A stretch of 43,793 nucleotides of DNA from Nitrospirota bacterium (GCA_026387615.1 JAPLLI010000038.1:1-43793), one strand, 5' to 3'; shown: positions 1 through 8,606, counted from the first letter of the stretch. Notes: a model not told the origin generated them from the sequence alone. Numbers and translations: made by a program.

Positions 1-5
1 TACTT

Positions 6-398
6 ATGGTTCTGATCCTTGCTTTGCTATTCACTGCGGAGGCAGGGGCCGAGTGGACGAAGAGTGGGGAGGACGTGAATGGCACCCACACGACCTATCT
101 GGACTTTACGACGCTCCGGCGCTCAGGCCCAGTTGTAAAGCTGTGGATGCTCTATGATTTTACGACACCGCACACGGTGGTAGGGAGGCCGTATCGATCA
201 GTGAAGCTCCATCAGGAATACGACTGTCAGCTGGAGAGATACCGAATGCTGGCATATTATGATTTTGCAGGACCCATGGGGGAGGGAGGCGCCGTCTATT
301 CCTATGTCTACCCAAGCGCAAGTCCTCACAAGTGGGTAGAGATCATGCCTGGCAGTTTGGACGCGATCAACTGGAAGATGGCTTGTGGGAAGAAGTGA
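6..398 (+). CDS. Surface-adhesin E-like exported protein (5' end probably outside window)
   Basis: The 130 residues read as a short hydrophobic leader ending near AEAGA, then a compact domain starting EWTKSGED with a YLDF motif, a YDC motif, a YYDF segment and a C-terminal WKMACGKK. This pattern matches small secreted proteins of the surface-adhesin E type (two conserved Cys, aromatic beta-strands). The leader is only about 15 residues and the frame stays open to base 3, so the true start may lie upstream of the window. It is probably periplasmic or surface-exposed; its ligand is unknown. Family membership is moderately sure, function is not. Confidence 0.6.
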   Translation: MVLILALLFTAEAGAEWTKSGEDVNGTHTTYLDFTTLRRSGPVVKLWMLYDFTTPHTVVGRPYRSVKLHQEYDCQLERYRMLAYYDFAGPMGEGGAVYSYVYPSASPHKWVEIMPGSLDAINWKMACGKK

Positions 399-469
399 CG
401 AGAGGTTGATCGTAAGAGGGAAGTGAGGCTGTGGCGCAGGAGACAGTCGCGCGGATTGCGAGCTGCAAG

Positions 470-489
470 TCCTTGCCCTGTGGCAAGGA
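470..489. other. Short perfect hairpin after the adhesin-like gene
   Basis: TCCTTGCC at 470-477 is the exact complement of GGCAAGGA at 482-489, with a CTGT loop. No T-run follows, so it is not a classic intrinsic terminator. The rest of 399-644 shows nothing recognisable. Confidence 0.4.
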
Positions 490-644
490 TTGGAATGCAA
501 CTTTCCCCTTGGCCATCGCCATAAAGAGGAGGTCCTCAATCACGCACAATGAAGCTATCCAGCCATTGTATCGGCATGGAAGAAGGGCAGCGTACCTGCC
601 TTCTGCTCGTCGTACGGGAGGGAGCGGATCTGTCGTAGCGAGGG

Positions 645-797
645 TTAGTGTCTCGCGGTAATAGGCCGAGGTTCCTGACCAGCGGATTTTCTGCGACCAC
701 AGTTCAAACACGCAAACACGTTGATCGCAAGCCCTGCGTTCAGATCTACTGCCCGTTCCGGTAACATTGCCCCACGGCATTTATCACATGTCATCAT
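645..797 (-). CDS. 50-residue zinc-ribbon mini-protein
   Basis: A short minus-strand frame begins with ATG ATG at 797 and 794 and ends with TAA at 645-647. It encodes MMTCDKCRGAMLPERAV, then a stretch ending VFACLNCGRRK. The cysteines form CxxC (C4, C7) and CxxC (C30, C33) separated by 22 residues, the classic layout of a small treble-clef or zinc-ribbon fold. A stop lies three codons upstream of the start, so the frame cannot be longer. The ribosome site is weak. Such CxxC-x(~20)-CxxC mini-proteins are often unannotated; it could bind nucleic acid or a protein. No function is assigned. Confidence 0.5.
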   Translation of the reverse strand: MMTCDKCRGAMLPERAVDLNAGLAINVFACLNCGRRKSAGQEPRPITARH

Positions 798-955
798 GGA
801 ATCAACTTAACATCTTAAAATATGAAATCCTATCCATCTGAAGTACTAGGCCTTTCGTGTTAATAGACCTTCCCAGGGTGCCAGGATGGGCCGTTTGGGC
901 AGAAAGCCTGGGTAGGGCCAGTGGGCTATCCGTCTAAATCGGTTATCGAGTTTTC

Positions 956-984
956 TTGACAGAGATGCTGCTGTCCCATAGGAT
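956..984 (+). promoter_or_regulatory. Sigma70-like promoter of the PP0621-like gene
   Basis: A perfect TTGACA -35 box lies at 956-961 and TAGGAT (4 of 6 to consensus) at 979-984, spacer 17. Predicted transcription start is near 991, 20 bases before the ATG at 1011. This supports the ATG at 1011 over the in-frame ATG at 984, which sits on the -10 box. Confidence 0.5.
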
Positions 985-1010
985 TGTGGCTTCACGCAGA
1001 GACCACCACT

Positions 1011-1262
1011 ATGTATAGATTTATCCTCATTCTCGGGCTACTGACGGTTCTGTATTTTCTCCTCAGGCGGGCTCTTCGAGAGTTCAAGGGGCAGGGTCAG
1101 CCAGAGCGGCTTTCTCCCGGCAAGGATCAGATGGTGCAGGATCCTGTTTGCCGGGTATTTGTTCCAAGGGGCGTGGCTGTGACGGAGGATATCGGGGGCC
1201 AGACCTATTATTTTTGCAGCAGATCTTGCGCGCACAAGTTTCAGGAACAGCTGGCTGGTTAG
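1011..1262 (+). CDS. PP0621-like membrane-anchored protein with TRASH/YHS-type Cys motif
   Basis: 83 residues. An N-terminal membrane segment (MYRFILILGLLTVLYFLL) is followed by a basic linker and a small metal-binding motif: DPVCRVFVPR, then YYFCSRSC near the C-terminus. The three cysteines in a C...CxxxC arrangement with DPVC resemble the YHS/TRASH fold of metal-sensing or metal-handling proteins; the whole looks like the PP0621 family of short anchored proteins. The start at 1011 is chosen because the hydrophobic anchor begins there and the promoter -10 box lies over the upstream ATG. Its stop overlaps the convergent lipoprotein gene by four bases. Confidence 0.7.
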   Translation: MYRFILILGLLTVLYFLLRRALREFKGQGQPERLSPGKDQMVQDPVCRVFVPRGVAVTEDIGGQTYYFCSRSCAHKFQEQLAG

Positions 1263-1570
1263 CAGCCCGAATAACTATAGTCCGAGAGCTTTTCTTCCTT
1301 GTCAAACTTGAGCGTGATCTGGCACTGATTGGGCGAGAAGTTAAAGAGGGGTAAGCCGGATTTCCCGCCGGCTATGCGGTAATAGGTCCAGGTTTCGCCG
1401 CCGAAAAATCTCGGCGCTTTGCCGCTCGGAGTGCCCCAGTTCTTTTCAAACCAGGCTTTGTCTTTGCCTTGAAGCTCGGCCGGGTTGAGCGATTGTTCAA
1501 GATAAGGGTTACTACCGCCGCAGGCAGTGAGGAACAGGCACAAGGACAGCAGCCAGGCAGATCGTTTCAT
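1259..1570 (-). CDS. Small outer-membrane-type lipoprotein, BamE/SmpA-like size
   Basis: 103 residues starting MKRSAWLLSLCLFLTACGGS, a clean lipoprotein signal with lipobox LTAC. The mature part contains WFEKNWGTP and GGETWTYYRI, and ends KLSDYSYSGC. The pattern 'WG.P...GGETW.YY' recalls BamE/SmpA-type domains that test a chain of short beta-strands, but similarity is only by eye. A GGAG ribosome site lies about 10 bases before the ATG at 1570. The long open frame upstream of this start is a shadow of fsa. The gene is convergent with the PP0621-like gene, overlapping by four bases. Confidence 0.75.
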   Translation of the reverse strand: MKRSAWLLSLCLFLTACGGSNPYLEQSLNPAELQGKDKAWFEKNWGTPSGKAPRFFGGETWTYYRIAGGKSGLPLFNFSPNQCQITLKFDKEEKLSDYSYSGC

Positions 1571-1762
1571 AGCGGGTCTCCTCGTTGTATGCTTCGGTCG
1601 GCGAATCAACCGGATGGGTGACGAGTAAATCTTAACTGCCGCGCAGAGACCTGTCAAACCTGGCGATCCGGCAGAAAGTTGCAGCACAGCTCGGGTTCTT
1701 CGTAGAGGATCCGGCGAGAATCCATCACACGATTTTTCATCTCGAGAGGAAAGGACTAGACC

Positions 1763-2410
1763 ATGAAATTTTTTCTTGATACCGCCAACGTGAAGGAAAT
1801 CCAGGAAGCGGCCAGTCTCGGACTGCTTGACGGCGTGACGACGAATCCGTCCCTTGTGGCCAAGGAAGGGCGCAGCTTCAAGGAAATGCTGGTTGAGATT
1901 TGCAACATCGTCGATGGGCCGATCAGCGCAGAAGTCGTCAGCCTTGACGCGGATGCCATGGTGAAGGAAGGGAAGGAACTCGCGAAGATCCATAAGAATA
2001 TCGTCGTGAAGGTGCCTTTGATTGCGGAGGGATTGAAAGCCACCAAGCGATTGGCTGGCGAGGGGATCAAGGTGAACGTCACATTGTGCTTTTCCCCGAC
2101 TCAGGCGCTCCTGGCGGCGAAAGCCGGTGCCTGGTGCGTGTCTCCCTTCATCGGCCGATTGGACGACATCAGCTCAAACGGGATGGAGCTCATCCGTCAG
2201 ATTCTGACCATCTACCGCAATTACGATTATAAGACTCAGGTGTTGGTCGCTAGCGTGCGCCATCCTCAGCATGTGGTCGAGGCGGCCTTGGCCGGGGGCC
2301 ATATTTGCACGATGCCCTTTTCGATCTTTCAGCAGATGGTTAAGCATCCGCTGACTGATAGCGGACTGAAGAAGTTCCTGGCGGATTGGGAAGCCCAGAC
2401 GAAGAAGTAA
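1763..2410 (+). CDS. fsa: Fructose-6-phosphate aldolase / small transaldolase
   Basis: 215 residues, the usual length of the short transaldolase (TalC/FSA) subfamily. It starts [13 protein letters not shown] and has the signature [13 protein letters not shown] at residues 24-36. The Schiff-base lysine is K83 in NIVVKVPL, and [20 protein letters not shown] follows. It acts in the cytoplasm on sugar phosphates: either dihydroxyacetone transfer in the non-oxidative pentose phosphate pathway or reversible cleavage of fructose 6-phosphate. Sequence alone does not decide between the two. AGGAAAGGA precedes the start by about 8 bases. The gene stands alone and is divergent from the lipoprotein gene. 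Confidence 0.92.
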   Translation: MKFFLDTANVKEIQEAASLGLLDGVTTNPSLVAKEGRSFKEMLVEICNIVDGPISAEVVSLDADAMVKEGKELAKIHKNIVVKVPLIAEGLKATKRLAGEGIKVNVTLCFSPTQALLAAKAGAWCVSPFIGRLDDISSNGMELIRQILTIYRNYDYKTQVLVASVRHPQHVVEAALAGGHICTMPFSIFQQMVKHPLTDSGLKKFLADWEAQTKK

Positions 2411-2417
2411 CATCGAG

Positions 2418-2497
2418 CAGGATGCTGAGCCGGAAGCGATGAATGCTGAGCGATGACGGCAGAAACAATGGCGCTCCAGCGTTCCGCGTTCAGTCGG
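2418..2497. repeat. Family E intergenic repeat, copy 1
   Basis: Between convergent fsa and the glycosylase gene lie degenerate words GATGAATGCTGAGCGATGAC and a matching GTTCCGCGTTCAGTC. The same words recur at 16689-16794 and, in part, at 43745-43793. The right end touches the 3' end of the glycosylase gene. Confidence 0.5.
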
Positions 2498-3182
2498 CTG
2501 GTTTGGTGAGCCGCTGGCGGGCCGTCGCGAAAATGTGCTGAAACATCGGGCGGGTTAAGAGCCCTGTGAAAGTGTTTTGCTGGCTCGGATGGTATGAGCC
2601 GATCAACGTGACGCCCCAGGGAAGCACCTTGACGATTCCATGGGAGAATTTCGGGAGCGGTGAGGGGAGTTGTAGCCCCTCATCGCGGCAAGCCTTCAGG
2701 TAGTGATCAAACGCAACCTTGCCCAACGCCACCACCACTTGGACGTTCCGTAGCAGCCGGAGTTCTTCACGCAAGTAAGGGCGGCAGGCGATAAACTCTT
2801 CCTGGGCCGGCTTATTGTCGGGCGGCGCACAACGGACCGTGGCGCCAATATAACAATCCGATAATTTCAGCCCGTCATCCCGGTGGTGTGACGTGGCTTG
2901 ATTGGCGAACCCGAATCGATGCAGGGCGTCGTAGAGCCAGTCCCCGCTGCGATCGCCCGTAAAGACCCGTCCGGTTCGATTGCCGCCGTGGGCGGCTGGC
3001 GCAAGCCCCAGCACGTAGAGGCGGGCGTGAGGGTCCCCGAATCCCGGGACCGGTTTCCCCCAATAGGTCCAGTCTTCAAATTGCTTCCGTTTCTCTGCGG
3101 CAATGGCTTGCCGATAGGTGACGAGACGAGGACAGGCGGTGCAGCCGGTGATGCGATCGTTGAGCAGGGTGAGTGCGTGCAT
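2490..3182 (-). CDS. Family 5 (UDGb-type) uracil-DNA glycosylase
   Basis: 230 residues. Motif A, GLAPAAHGGNRTGRVFTGD at residues 59-77, and motif B, GSYHPSQQNT, are those of the thermostable [4Fe-4S] glycosylases UDGb. The iron-sulphur cysteines are visible as C14, C17, C118 and C133. The enzyme removes uracil, and in this family also hypoxanthine or xanthine, from DNA to start base-excision repair. The catalytic water-activating Asp of families 1 and 4 is replaced by Ala in APAAHG, which is the family 5 hallmark. The gene is divergent from the transglycosylase gene across about 125 bases. The start at 3182 places the first CxxC at the expected distance. Confidence 0.9.
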   Translation of the reverse strand: MHALTLLNDRITGCTACPRLVTYRQAIAAEKRKQFEDWTYWGKPVPGFGDPHARLYVLGLAPAAHGGNRTGRVFTGDRSGDWLYDALHRFGFANQATSHHRDDGLKLSDCYIGATVRCAPPDNKPAQEEFIACRPYLREELRLLRNVQVVVALGKVAFDHYLKACRDEGLQLPSPLPKFSHGIVKVLPWGVTLIGSYHPSQQNTFTGLLTRPMFQHIFATARQRLTKPAD

Positions 3183-3308
3183 AGTTGGTGCAGTCTAGCA
3201 TGAATTTGAAAGTCGATCAGACTTGCCGCTCCCTCCCTATGCTGTTAGCATGATCGTTCGACGTTGGATCGTTCATCCCATAATAGGAATATAGGAGATA
3301 GGACTGGC

Positions 3309-4376
3309 ATGACGACGTGGGTTTGGCGCGCATTAGTATCCGGTGGGTTGTGGATGGCCGTCATGCTTCCGGTTCCGGCCGGGGCTCAGCAACAGGCTGA
3401 ACCGCCCGTGGTGAAGGAGAGCGCGTCTCGCGCCGGAGCGAATGGGGAGCTTGACCGTGGTCTGGCCATGCTCGATTCTCTCGAGAATCCCAACGAGTCG
3501 GAGGGGCGCCTTGTCATTCTGCCGGAAATTAAACGTGAGGGCGATCGCTACTTCCTCAGTTCGTTCAAGCTGCCGGACAAGCTGACCTTTGCCGGACAGC
3601 CGGTCCCGCTCGATAACTGGCAGGTGCGGGAACGTATTGAATATGAGTTTTATCAGTTCTTGGAAGATCAGGGGGAGAGTATCATCCTGGCCAAGCGCAC
3701 CGGGCGTTGTTTCCCTCCGGCCGAAAAACAGCTGGCCGATGCCGGCTTGCCGGACGACCTCAAGTACATGTTGCTGGTGGAGAGTAAGTGCGTGGCCGCC
3801 GCCTATTCGAAGGCGAAAGCGTCGGGGCCATGGCAATTCATTCCGGCCACCGGGAAACGCTATAGCCTCAAGAGCGATGAGGTCCGCGACGATCGCCGCA
3901 ATCTTGAAATGTCGACGGAAGCGGCGGTCAAGTACTTGCGCTACCTCAAGGAGTTCAAGCAGAACGATTGGTTTATGGCCATGGCCTCGTACAATGCCGG
4001 CGAAGAGCGGGTCCGCCGGCTACTGAAGGAGCAGAACATTACCGACTATTGGAAGATGCATGGGCCGCGGGAAACGATGCGCTATGTTCCGCGAATCATC
4101 GCCGCCAAGGAAATCTATTCGCAACCGGAGAAGTATTTGGGGTTGAGTAAGAAAGATTTATACATGCCGATGGAAACCGAAACGGTCACGATCAACGTGA
4201 AAGATTCTCAGCGAGCGCTGACGTCGATTGCCGAGGAGTTCGGGACCTACTTTCTGGAACTCAAAATGTTGAATCCTGAATTCAAGAAGGATTCGCTTCC
4301 GCGCGGGACCTATCAGATGAAGGTGCCAAGACAGAGCTGCCCGACTCGGTGTTTCAAACAGGACAAAACTCCCTAG
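3309..4376 (+). CDS. mltD: MltD-like membrane-bound lytic murein transglycosylase
   Basis: 355 residues. Signal peptide MTTWVWRALVSGGLWMAVML ends near PAGAQQQ. The lytic transglycosylase (SLT, GH23) domain holds the catalytic Glu at about residue 158 in LLVESK, followed by AYSKAKASGPWQF, then FMAMASYNAGEERVRR. A LysM-like module (SIAEEFGTYFLELKMLNPEF) closes the protein, suiting peptidoglycan binding. The enzyme cleaves the MurNAc-GlcNAc bond to give 1,6-anhydro products in the periplasm. The start at 3309 is preferred over the ATG at 3264 because the signal peptide begins there and an AGGAG lies upstream. Confidence 0.88.
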   Translation: MTTWVWRALVSGGLWMAVMLPVPAGAQQQAEPPVVKESASRAGANGELDRGLAMLDSLENPNESEGRLVILPEIKREGDRYFLSSFKLPDKLTFAGQPVPLDNWQVRERIEYEFYQFLEDQGESIILAKRTGRCFPPAEKQLADAGLPDDLKYMLLVESKCVAAAYSKAKASGPWQFIPATGKRYSLKSDEVRDDRRNLEMSTEAAVKYLRYLKEFKQNDWFMAMASYNAGEERVRRLLKEQNITDYWKMHGPRETMRYVPRIIAAKEIYSQPEKYLGLSKKDLYMPMETETVTINVKDSQRALTSIAEEFGTYFLELKMLNPEFKKDSLPRGTYQMKVPRQSCPTRCFKQDKTP

Positions 4377-4380
4377 CGGG

Positions 4381-4584
4381 GAGGCTGGTCCGGCGAGTTC
4401 CCTGTACTCGCGCAACGCGCGTGGGTTCGTCTGTCTGGTCGGTTGGTCTATCTGGTCTGTCTGGTCTGTCTGGTTTTTTTGGATAAATTTCCAGTTCGAT
4501 CAACCAGACAAACCAGATAGACGAGATAGACCAGATGAACCAAATCTCGTTGGACGCGCGCAGTGGGGAGCTCACAGGACCATC
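4381..4584. repeat. Family P palindrome with a family A hairpin nested in its loop
   Basis: The outer halves are family P clamps: TACTCGCGCAACGCGCG at about 4405-4421 and CTCGTTGGACGCGCGCAG at about 4546-4563, with flanks CTGGTCCGGCGAG and CTCACAGGACCAT. The centre, 4430-4542, is a family A element: repeated GGTCTRTCTGG words against CCAGATAGACC words around an AT-rich loop. The other P copies have a short GC hairpin in this place. T7 at 4474-4480 may give terminator activity after the transglycosylase gene. Confidence 0.7.
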
Positions 4585-4620
4585 GTAAGATGATCTATCC
4601 AGCGAGCCCATCAAAGTCCG

Positions 4621-5952
4621 ATGCAGATTCCTCCCTCTTCTATTAAGCCACTGCTGAAAAAATTACTCAGGCGAGGACTGGATGCGGTCGACGCCAGGGC
4701 GGCGGTTGACCGCGCCATGTCCAGAGATGGCGCGGAGCTTATGATCGGCCGGCGCCGGTATGATCTGACCCGCTATGAGCATGTGGTCGTGGTTGGAGCA
4801 GGGAAAGCCGCTGCCCCCATGGCCGGATCGGTAGAACGGTGTTTGGGCTATTGGTTAGATAGCGGATTTGTCGTGGTGAAGCGGGGCCATGGTCTGCCGA
4901 CAAAACGGATTGTCGTGGCCGAGGCAGGCCACCCGGTTCCCGACCGGTCCGGTCAGCAGGCGGCAGCCAAGCTCTGCGCCATGGCGTCAGCACTCGGGCG
5001 GCGAGACCTCTTGATCGTGCTCTTGTCAGGCGGCGCCTCCAGTTTGCTGCCGGCTCCGGTGGCAGGGATTACGTTAGCCGACAAGCAACGGACCACAGAG
5101 AAATTGTTGCGCTGCGGGGCGTCCATCGGGGAAATCAACACCGTCCGGAAGCACCTTTCGCGCATCAAGGGCGGACGCCTTGCCGAGTTGACCAAGGCGA
5201 CTGTGGTGACCCTGATTCTCTCCGATGTGTTGGGCGACGACCTCAGCGCCATTGCTTCCGGGCCGACAGTTCCAGACCCCACAACCTATCGGGACGCCGT
5301 CGCGATGTTGAAGCGCTATCGCATCTGGCAGGCGGTTCCTCAACGAGTGCGTCAGCATCTCGATCGTGGTTGCCGGGGCCTTGCGAGTGACACGCCGAAG
5401 CCAGGCTCCTCTCTGTTTCGCCGAGTCCATCATCACCTTGTCGGGAACAACGCCATGGCGGTGAAGGCGGTGAGCCGCGCAGCCAGGGAGGCAGGGCTGC
5501 GAACCCTCGTGCAGGAGCCTGCCTTGGTTGGAGAGGCGTGTGACGCGGGAAAGCGGTTCGGTGCCATGGCGAAGACCATTCTGCGCAACGGCGCACCCTT
5601 GCAGAGGCCCTGTTGCATTGTGGCTGGTGGCGAAACCACGGTGACCGTTACCGGAAAGGGAGCAGGCGGGCGAGCGCAAGAATTCGCCGCTGCGGCAGCG
5701 TTGGAGATTGCAGGCCTGGCCAGGGTATGGGTGGTCGCCATCGGCACCGATGGCACCGATGGTCCGACTGACGCAGCCGGAGCCATCGTGGATGGCGAGA
5801 CCCTGGCCCGCGCACAGCGGCTCAACGTGGATCTCAAGGGGGCCCTGAAGCGCCACAATATCTACCCGGCCTTGAAGAAGCTTGGTCAGCTCATCGTCAC
5901 CGGCCCTACCGGCACGAACGTGAACGACCTTTACCTCCTCCTCATCCTCTAG
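4621..5952 (+). CDS. Glycerate 2-kinase (GckA/TtuD, MOFRL family)
   Basis: 443 residues. The N-terminal DUF4147-type domain carries VVVGAGKAAAPMAGS, LSGGASSLLPAP and NTVRKHLSRIKGGRLA. The C-terminal MOFRL domain carries GGETTVTVTGKGAGGRAQEF, IGTDGTDGPTDAAGAIVD and TGPTGTNVNDLYLLL. The enzyme phosphorylates D-glycerate with ATP to 2-phosphoglycerate, feeding lower glycolysis or gluconeogenesis. Only 14 bases separate it from the downstream PEP-utilizing enzyme, so the two are probably one operon, and 2-phosphoglycerate is two steps from pyruvate by way of PEP. No strong ribosome site precedes the ATG. Confidence 0.9.
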   Translation: MQIPPSSIKPLLKKLLRRGLDAVDARAAVDRAMSRDGAELMIGRRRYDLTRYEHVVVVGAGKAAAPMAGSVERCLGYWLDSGFVVVKRGHGLPTKRIVVAEAGHPVPDRSGQQAAAKLCAMASALGRRDLLIVLLSGGASSLLPAPVAGITLADKQRTTEKLLRCGASIGEINTVRKHLSRIKGGRLAELTKATVVTLILSDVLGDDLSAIASGPTVPDPTTYRDAVAMLKRYRIWQAVPQRVRQHLDRGCRGLASDTPKPGSSLFRRVHHHLVGNNAMAVKAVSRAAREAGLRTLVQEPALVGEACDAGKRFGAMAKTILRNGAPLQRPCCIVAGGETTVTVTGKGAGGRAQEFAAAAALEIAGLARVWVVAIGTDGTDGPTDAAGAIVDGETLARAQRLNVDLKGALKRHNIYPALKKLGQLIVTGPTGTNVNDLYLLLIL

Positions 5953-5966
5953 GTACTATCCATTCA

Positions 5967-8606
5967 ATGGATCGCCCTCTCTTCCTTCCCTTGGCCTCCT
6001 GCCTAGAGCCATCTCTCGTTGGAGGGAAAGCCGTAGGCTTGGCTCGTCTGCTCGCCGGTGGATTCCCTGTGCCGCCAGGATTCTGCGTGACGACGGAGGC
6101 CTATGATCGCGGGCTCCGCCTGTCGGGCCTATCTCCAACAGAACAGTGGCAGGCAGCCCTGCATTCCACCGGGGCCGAACGTCAAGGGATTCTGTCACAT
6201 TGTCAGGCCACCATTCGAAACTGCGATATTGCTGCACTGACGGCTCAGATTGTCGAACAGGTCCGATGGCTGGACTTGCCGTTGCAGGGGCTCTGGGCCG
6301 TGCGGTCGTCCGCGACGAACGAGGATGGAGCCACTGCGAGCTTTGCCGGAATCTACCGCACGAATCTCGGAATTCCGCTGGAAGAGATCGGCCTGGCGGT
6401 GCAGGATCTCTGGCTGTCGATCTGGGATGAGCGGGTCCTGAATTATCATGTCGCCTCTGGCCTAAGCGGCACCGTGCCTGCCATGGCCGTCGTGATCCAG
6501 CCCTTGTTAGCCGCGCAGGCGGCCGGGGTGGCCCATTCCATCCATCCGGTTACAGGACGAGCGACTCAGGTGGTGATCAATGCGGTTGTTGGGCTTGCGG
6601 AAGCCCTTGTCGCTGGACGAGCGACGCCGGACCAATATGTGGTTGAGGTGGACGAGAAGGGTGAGCCCATCCGGATTCGCGACAGGATGGTCACGGGCCA
6701 GATTGCCGCCCTGCTGGTCACCGGTCAAGGTCTTCGCGAGGTGCCGCTGCCGGATGAGGCAGTCGGTCGCGCCACCTTGTCGGACGATCAACTGTTCGAC
6801 CTGGCCAGGACGGCCAAGCGGATCGAAAAAACGTTCGGCCATCCGGTGGATCTTGAATGGCTCTACGATGATCGTGGGCTGTGGCTGCTTCAAGCGCGTC
6901 CCCTTTCTGGTCTGTTCCGATCCCGACAACTGACCGATGACGATTGCGAATGGTCGCGGGCCAATTTCAAGGAAACCCTGCCGGAGCTGCCGAGCCCGCT
7001 CGGGCTCTCGTTTCTCGAGCTGTTCATGGAGCGCTACATTCTTGCGCCGTACCGGCGCCTGGGCTGTCAAATTCCCGAAGGGATCTCGTCGGTTCGCACG
7101 TTTCAGGGCCGTCCCTATATCAACATGACCCTGTTTCATCTGCTCATCGCGCAGCTGCGGGGCGATCCATTTTTGCTGGCGGAGCAGATGGGAGGGGAGG
7201 CCCTTGCCCGGGTGCCGGAGGCCCGCCCGCTCGGATGGTTCGCGTTCGCCCGGGCTGGAATTGTGATGCTGGCCGAGATGCGAAGGGCGGTGCGATATGG
7301 GCCTGCCTGGTTCGCGGAGATGAAAACGATGGCGGCCGAGCATCGAGCCGATCGGCTGAGGTCTGTCTCCAGCGAAGACCTTGCGCGGCGTCTGGATGCC
7401 ATCGGGCAATGGCTTGATGGACATGAACTGACGTTCGGGATTGCCGGAGGCGTATCGCAATGTCTGCAAATGCTGGGCGGCTTTTTGCCTCGCTGGCTGG
7501 GCGAAGACTGGAGGGCCTTGCTGAACGGAGCTCTCCAGGGCCAAGCGGCGGTGATCAGCGCCCAGCAGATTGTCCGGCTGGCGGAATTGGCGGACCGAGC
7601 TCGACGGGATCCTTGTGTGCTGTCCCTGTTTACGGCAGAGGGCTGGGACCAGGCCGAGGTCCATCGCAAGCTTGAGGGGACTGATTTTCTCCGTGCCTTC
7701 AATGTGTATCTTGCGGACTATGGCCATCGCGGGGTTGGTGAGTCGGATCCCCTGTCGCCAAGATTTTCCGATCAACCGGAATTGTTGCTAGCGGTCTTGC
7801 GAGCACAGATCCTGGCTCCTGCCAGCGCCACTCCGGTCGATATTCTTCAGCGCCAGACAATAGTGAGGGAGCGGGCGTTGGCGGAGATTCGCGCCAGGTT
7901 CGGCTGGCGCCTCCATCGGTGGGCCATTTTTTCCTGGTGGTATCGCAGGCTCTGCCGGTTCTTCGCTCTGCGAGAGGCGAACCGGCACCATTTGATGTAT
8001 TACTCGGCAGCGGTCCGGAGTCTTCTGCTTCGTCTCGGGGAGCGCTTGGTCGAGCAAGGGCTCCTCTCGTCGCGAGAGGATCTGTTTTTTTTCACGAACA
8101 TGGAACGAACCGACTTGTTAGTGGGGGGATCCAGGGATTGGCGAGGCGTGATTCAGTCTCGCAAGGCTGAGCGAGCGCGTTTCGCCGCGATCAGCGTTCC
8201 TGACACGATTCGGGATTGGACAGACAGGGTTCGCGGGACGGACCAGTTTCCCTCTACGGCTCCTGAGGGAATGTTGCGGGGTATTCCGATCAGCGGGGGA
8301 AAGGTTATGGGACCGGTTCGTTTTGTTCGATCGATGGAAGATTGGAGCCGGGTCAGGACTGGCGACATTCTTGTAGTTCCGGTTATCGACCCAGGTTTGG
8401 CGCCCCTATTCGGTGTGGCGGCAGGGCTGGTTGCCGAGATGGGCGGCACCCTGTCGCATGGGGCGATCATCGCCCGCGAGTATGGATTGCCTGCCGTCGC
8501 GAATGTGCCGGGCCTGACCGCCAGGCTCAAGGAAGGCGATCGAATCAGTCTGGATGCGGAGCTGGGAGACATCCTCATCCATGAGCGGGCTGGAGGCGAG
8601 GGGTGA
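5967..8606 (+). CDS. PEP/pyruvate-binding phosphotransferase, rifampin-phosphotransferase-like layout
   Basis: 879 residues. The N-terminal ATP-grasp-type domain (about 1-310) begins with LVGGKAVGLARLLAGGFPVP and has WAVRSSATNEDGATASFAG and VDLEWLYDDRGLWLLQARPL. A long middle domain (about 325-750) has no motif I can name. The C-terminal swivelling phosphohistidine domain has GGTLSHGAIIAREYGLPAV with the phosphorylated His near residue 831. The C-terminal TIM barrel of true PEP synthase and PPDK is absent, and the length and order match rifampin phosphotransferase (ATP domain, substrate domain, His domain). The acceptor here cannot be read from sequence; it may be pyruvate-like or unrelated. 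Probably co-transcribed with the glycerate kinase. Confidence 0.82.
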   Translation: MDRPLFLPLASCLEPSLVGGKAVGLARLLAGGFPVPPGFCVTTEAYDRGLRLSGLSPTEQWQAALHSTGAERQGILSHCQATIRNCDIAALTAQIVEQVRWLDLPLQGLWAVRSSATNEDGATASFAGIYRTNLGIPLEEIGLAVQDLWLSIWDERVLNYHVASGLSGTVPAMAVVIQPLLAAQAAGVAHSIHPVTGRATQVVINAVVGLAEALVAGRATPDQYVVEVDEKGEPIRIRDRMVTGQIAALLVTGQGLREVPLPDEAVGRATLSDDQLFDLARTAKRIEKTFGHPVDLEWLYDDRGLWLLQARPLSGLFRSRQLTDDDCEWSRANFKETLPELPSPLGLSFLELFMERYILAPYRRLGCQIPEGISSVRTFQGRPYINMTLFHLLIAQLRGDPFLLAEQMGGEALARVPEARPLGWFAFARAGIVMLAEMRRAVRYGPAWFAEMKTMAAEHRADRLRSVSSEDLARRLDAIGQWLDGHELTFGIAGGVSQCLQMLGGFLPRWLGEDWRALLNGALQGQAAVISAQQIVRLAELADRARRDPCVLSLFTAEGWDQAEVHRKLEGTDFLRAFNVYLADYGHRGVGESDPLSPRFSDQPELLLAVLRAQILAPASATPVDILQRQTIVRERALAEIRARFGWRLHRWAIFSWWYRRLCRFFALREANRHHLMYYSAAVRSLLLRLGERLVEQGLLSSREDLFFFTNMERTDLLVGGSRDWRGVIQSRKAERARFAAISVPDTIRDWTDRVRGTDQFPSTAPEGMLRGIPISGGKVMGPVRFVRSMEDWSRVRTGDILVVPVIDPGLAPLFGVAAGLVAEMGGTLSHGAIIAREYGLPAVANVPGLTARLKEGDRISLDAELGDILIHERAGGEG

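Noticed and set aside
198-780. Open frames of 113 and 137 residues on the minus strand and 76 on the plus strand
   Set aside because: They run antisense to or past the adhesin-like gene, lack ribosome sites and have no domain pattern. The 367-780 frame covers the zinc-ribbon mini-gene in another frame.
5967-8606. Plain PEP synthase (ppsA) assignment
   Set aside because: The C-terminal PEP-binding TIM barrel with its Cys motif is missing after the phosphohistidine domain.
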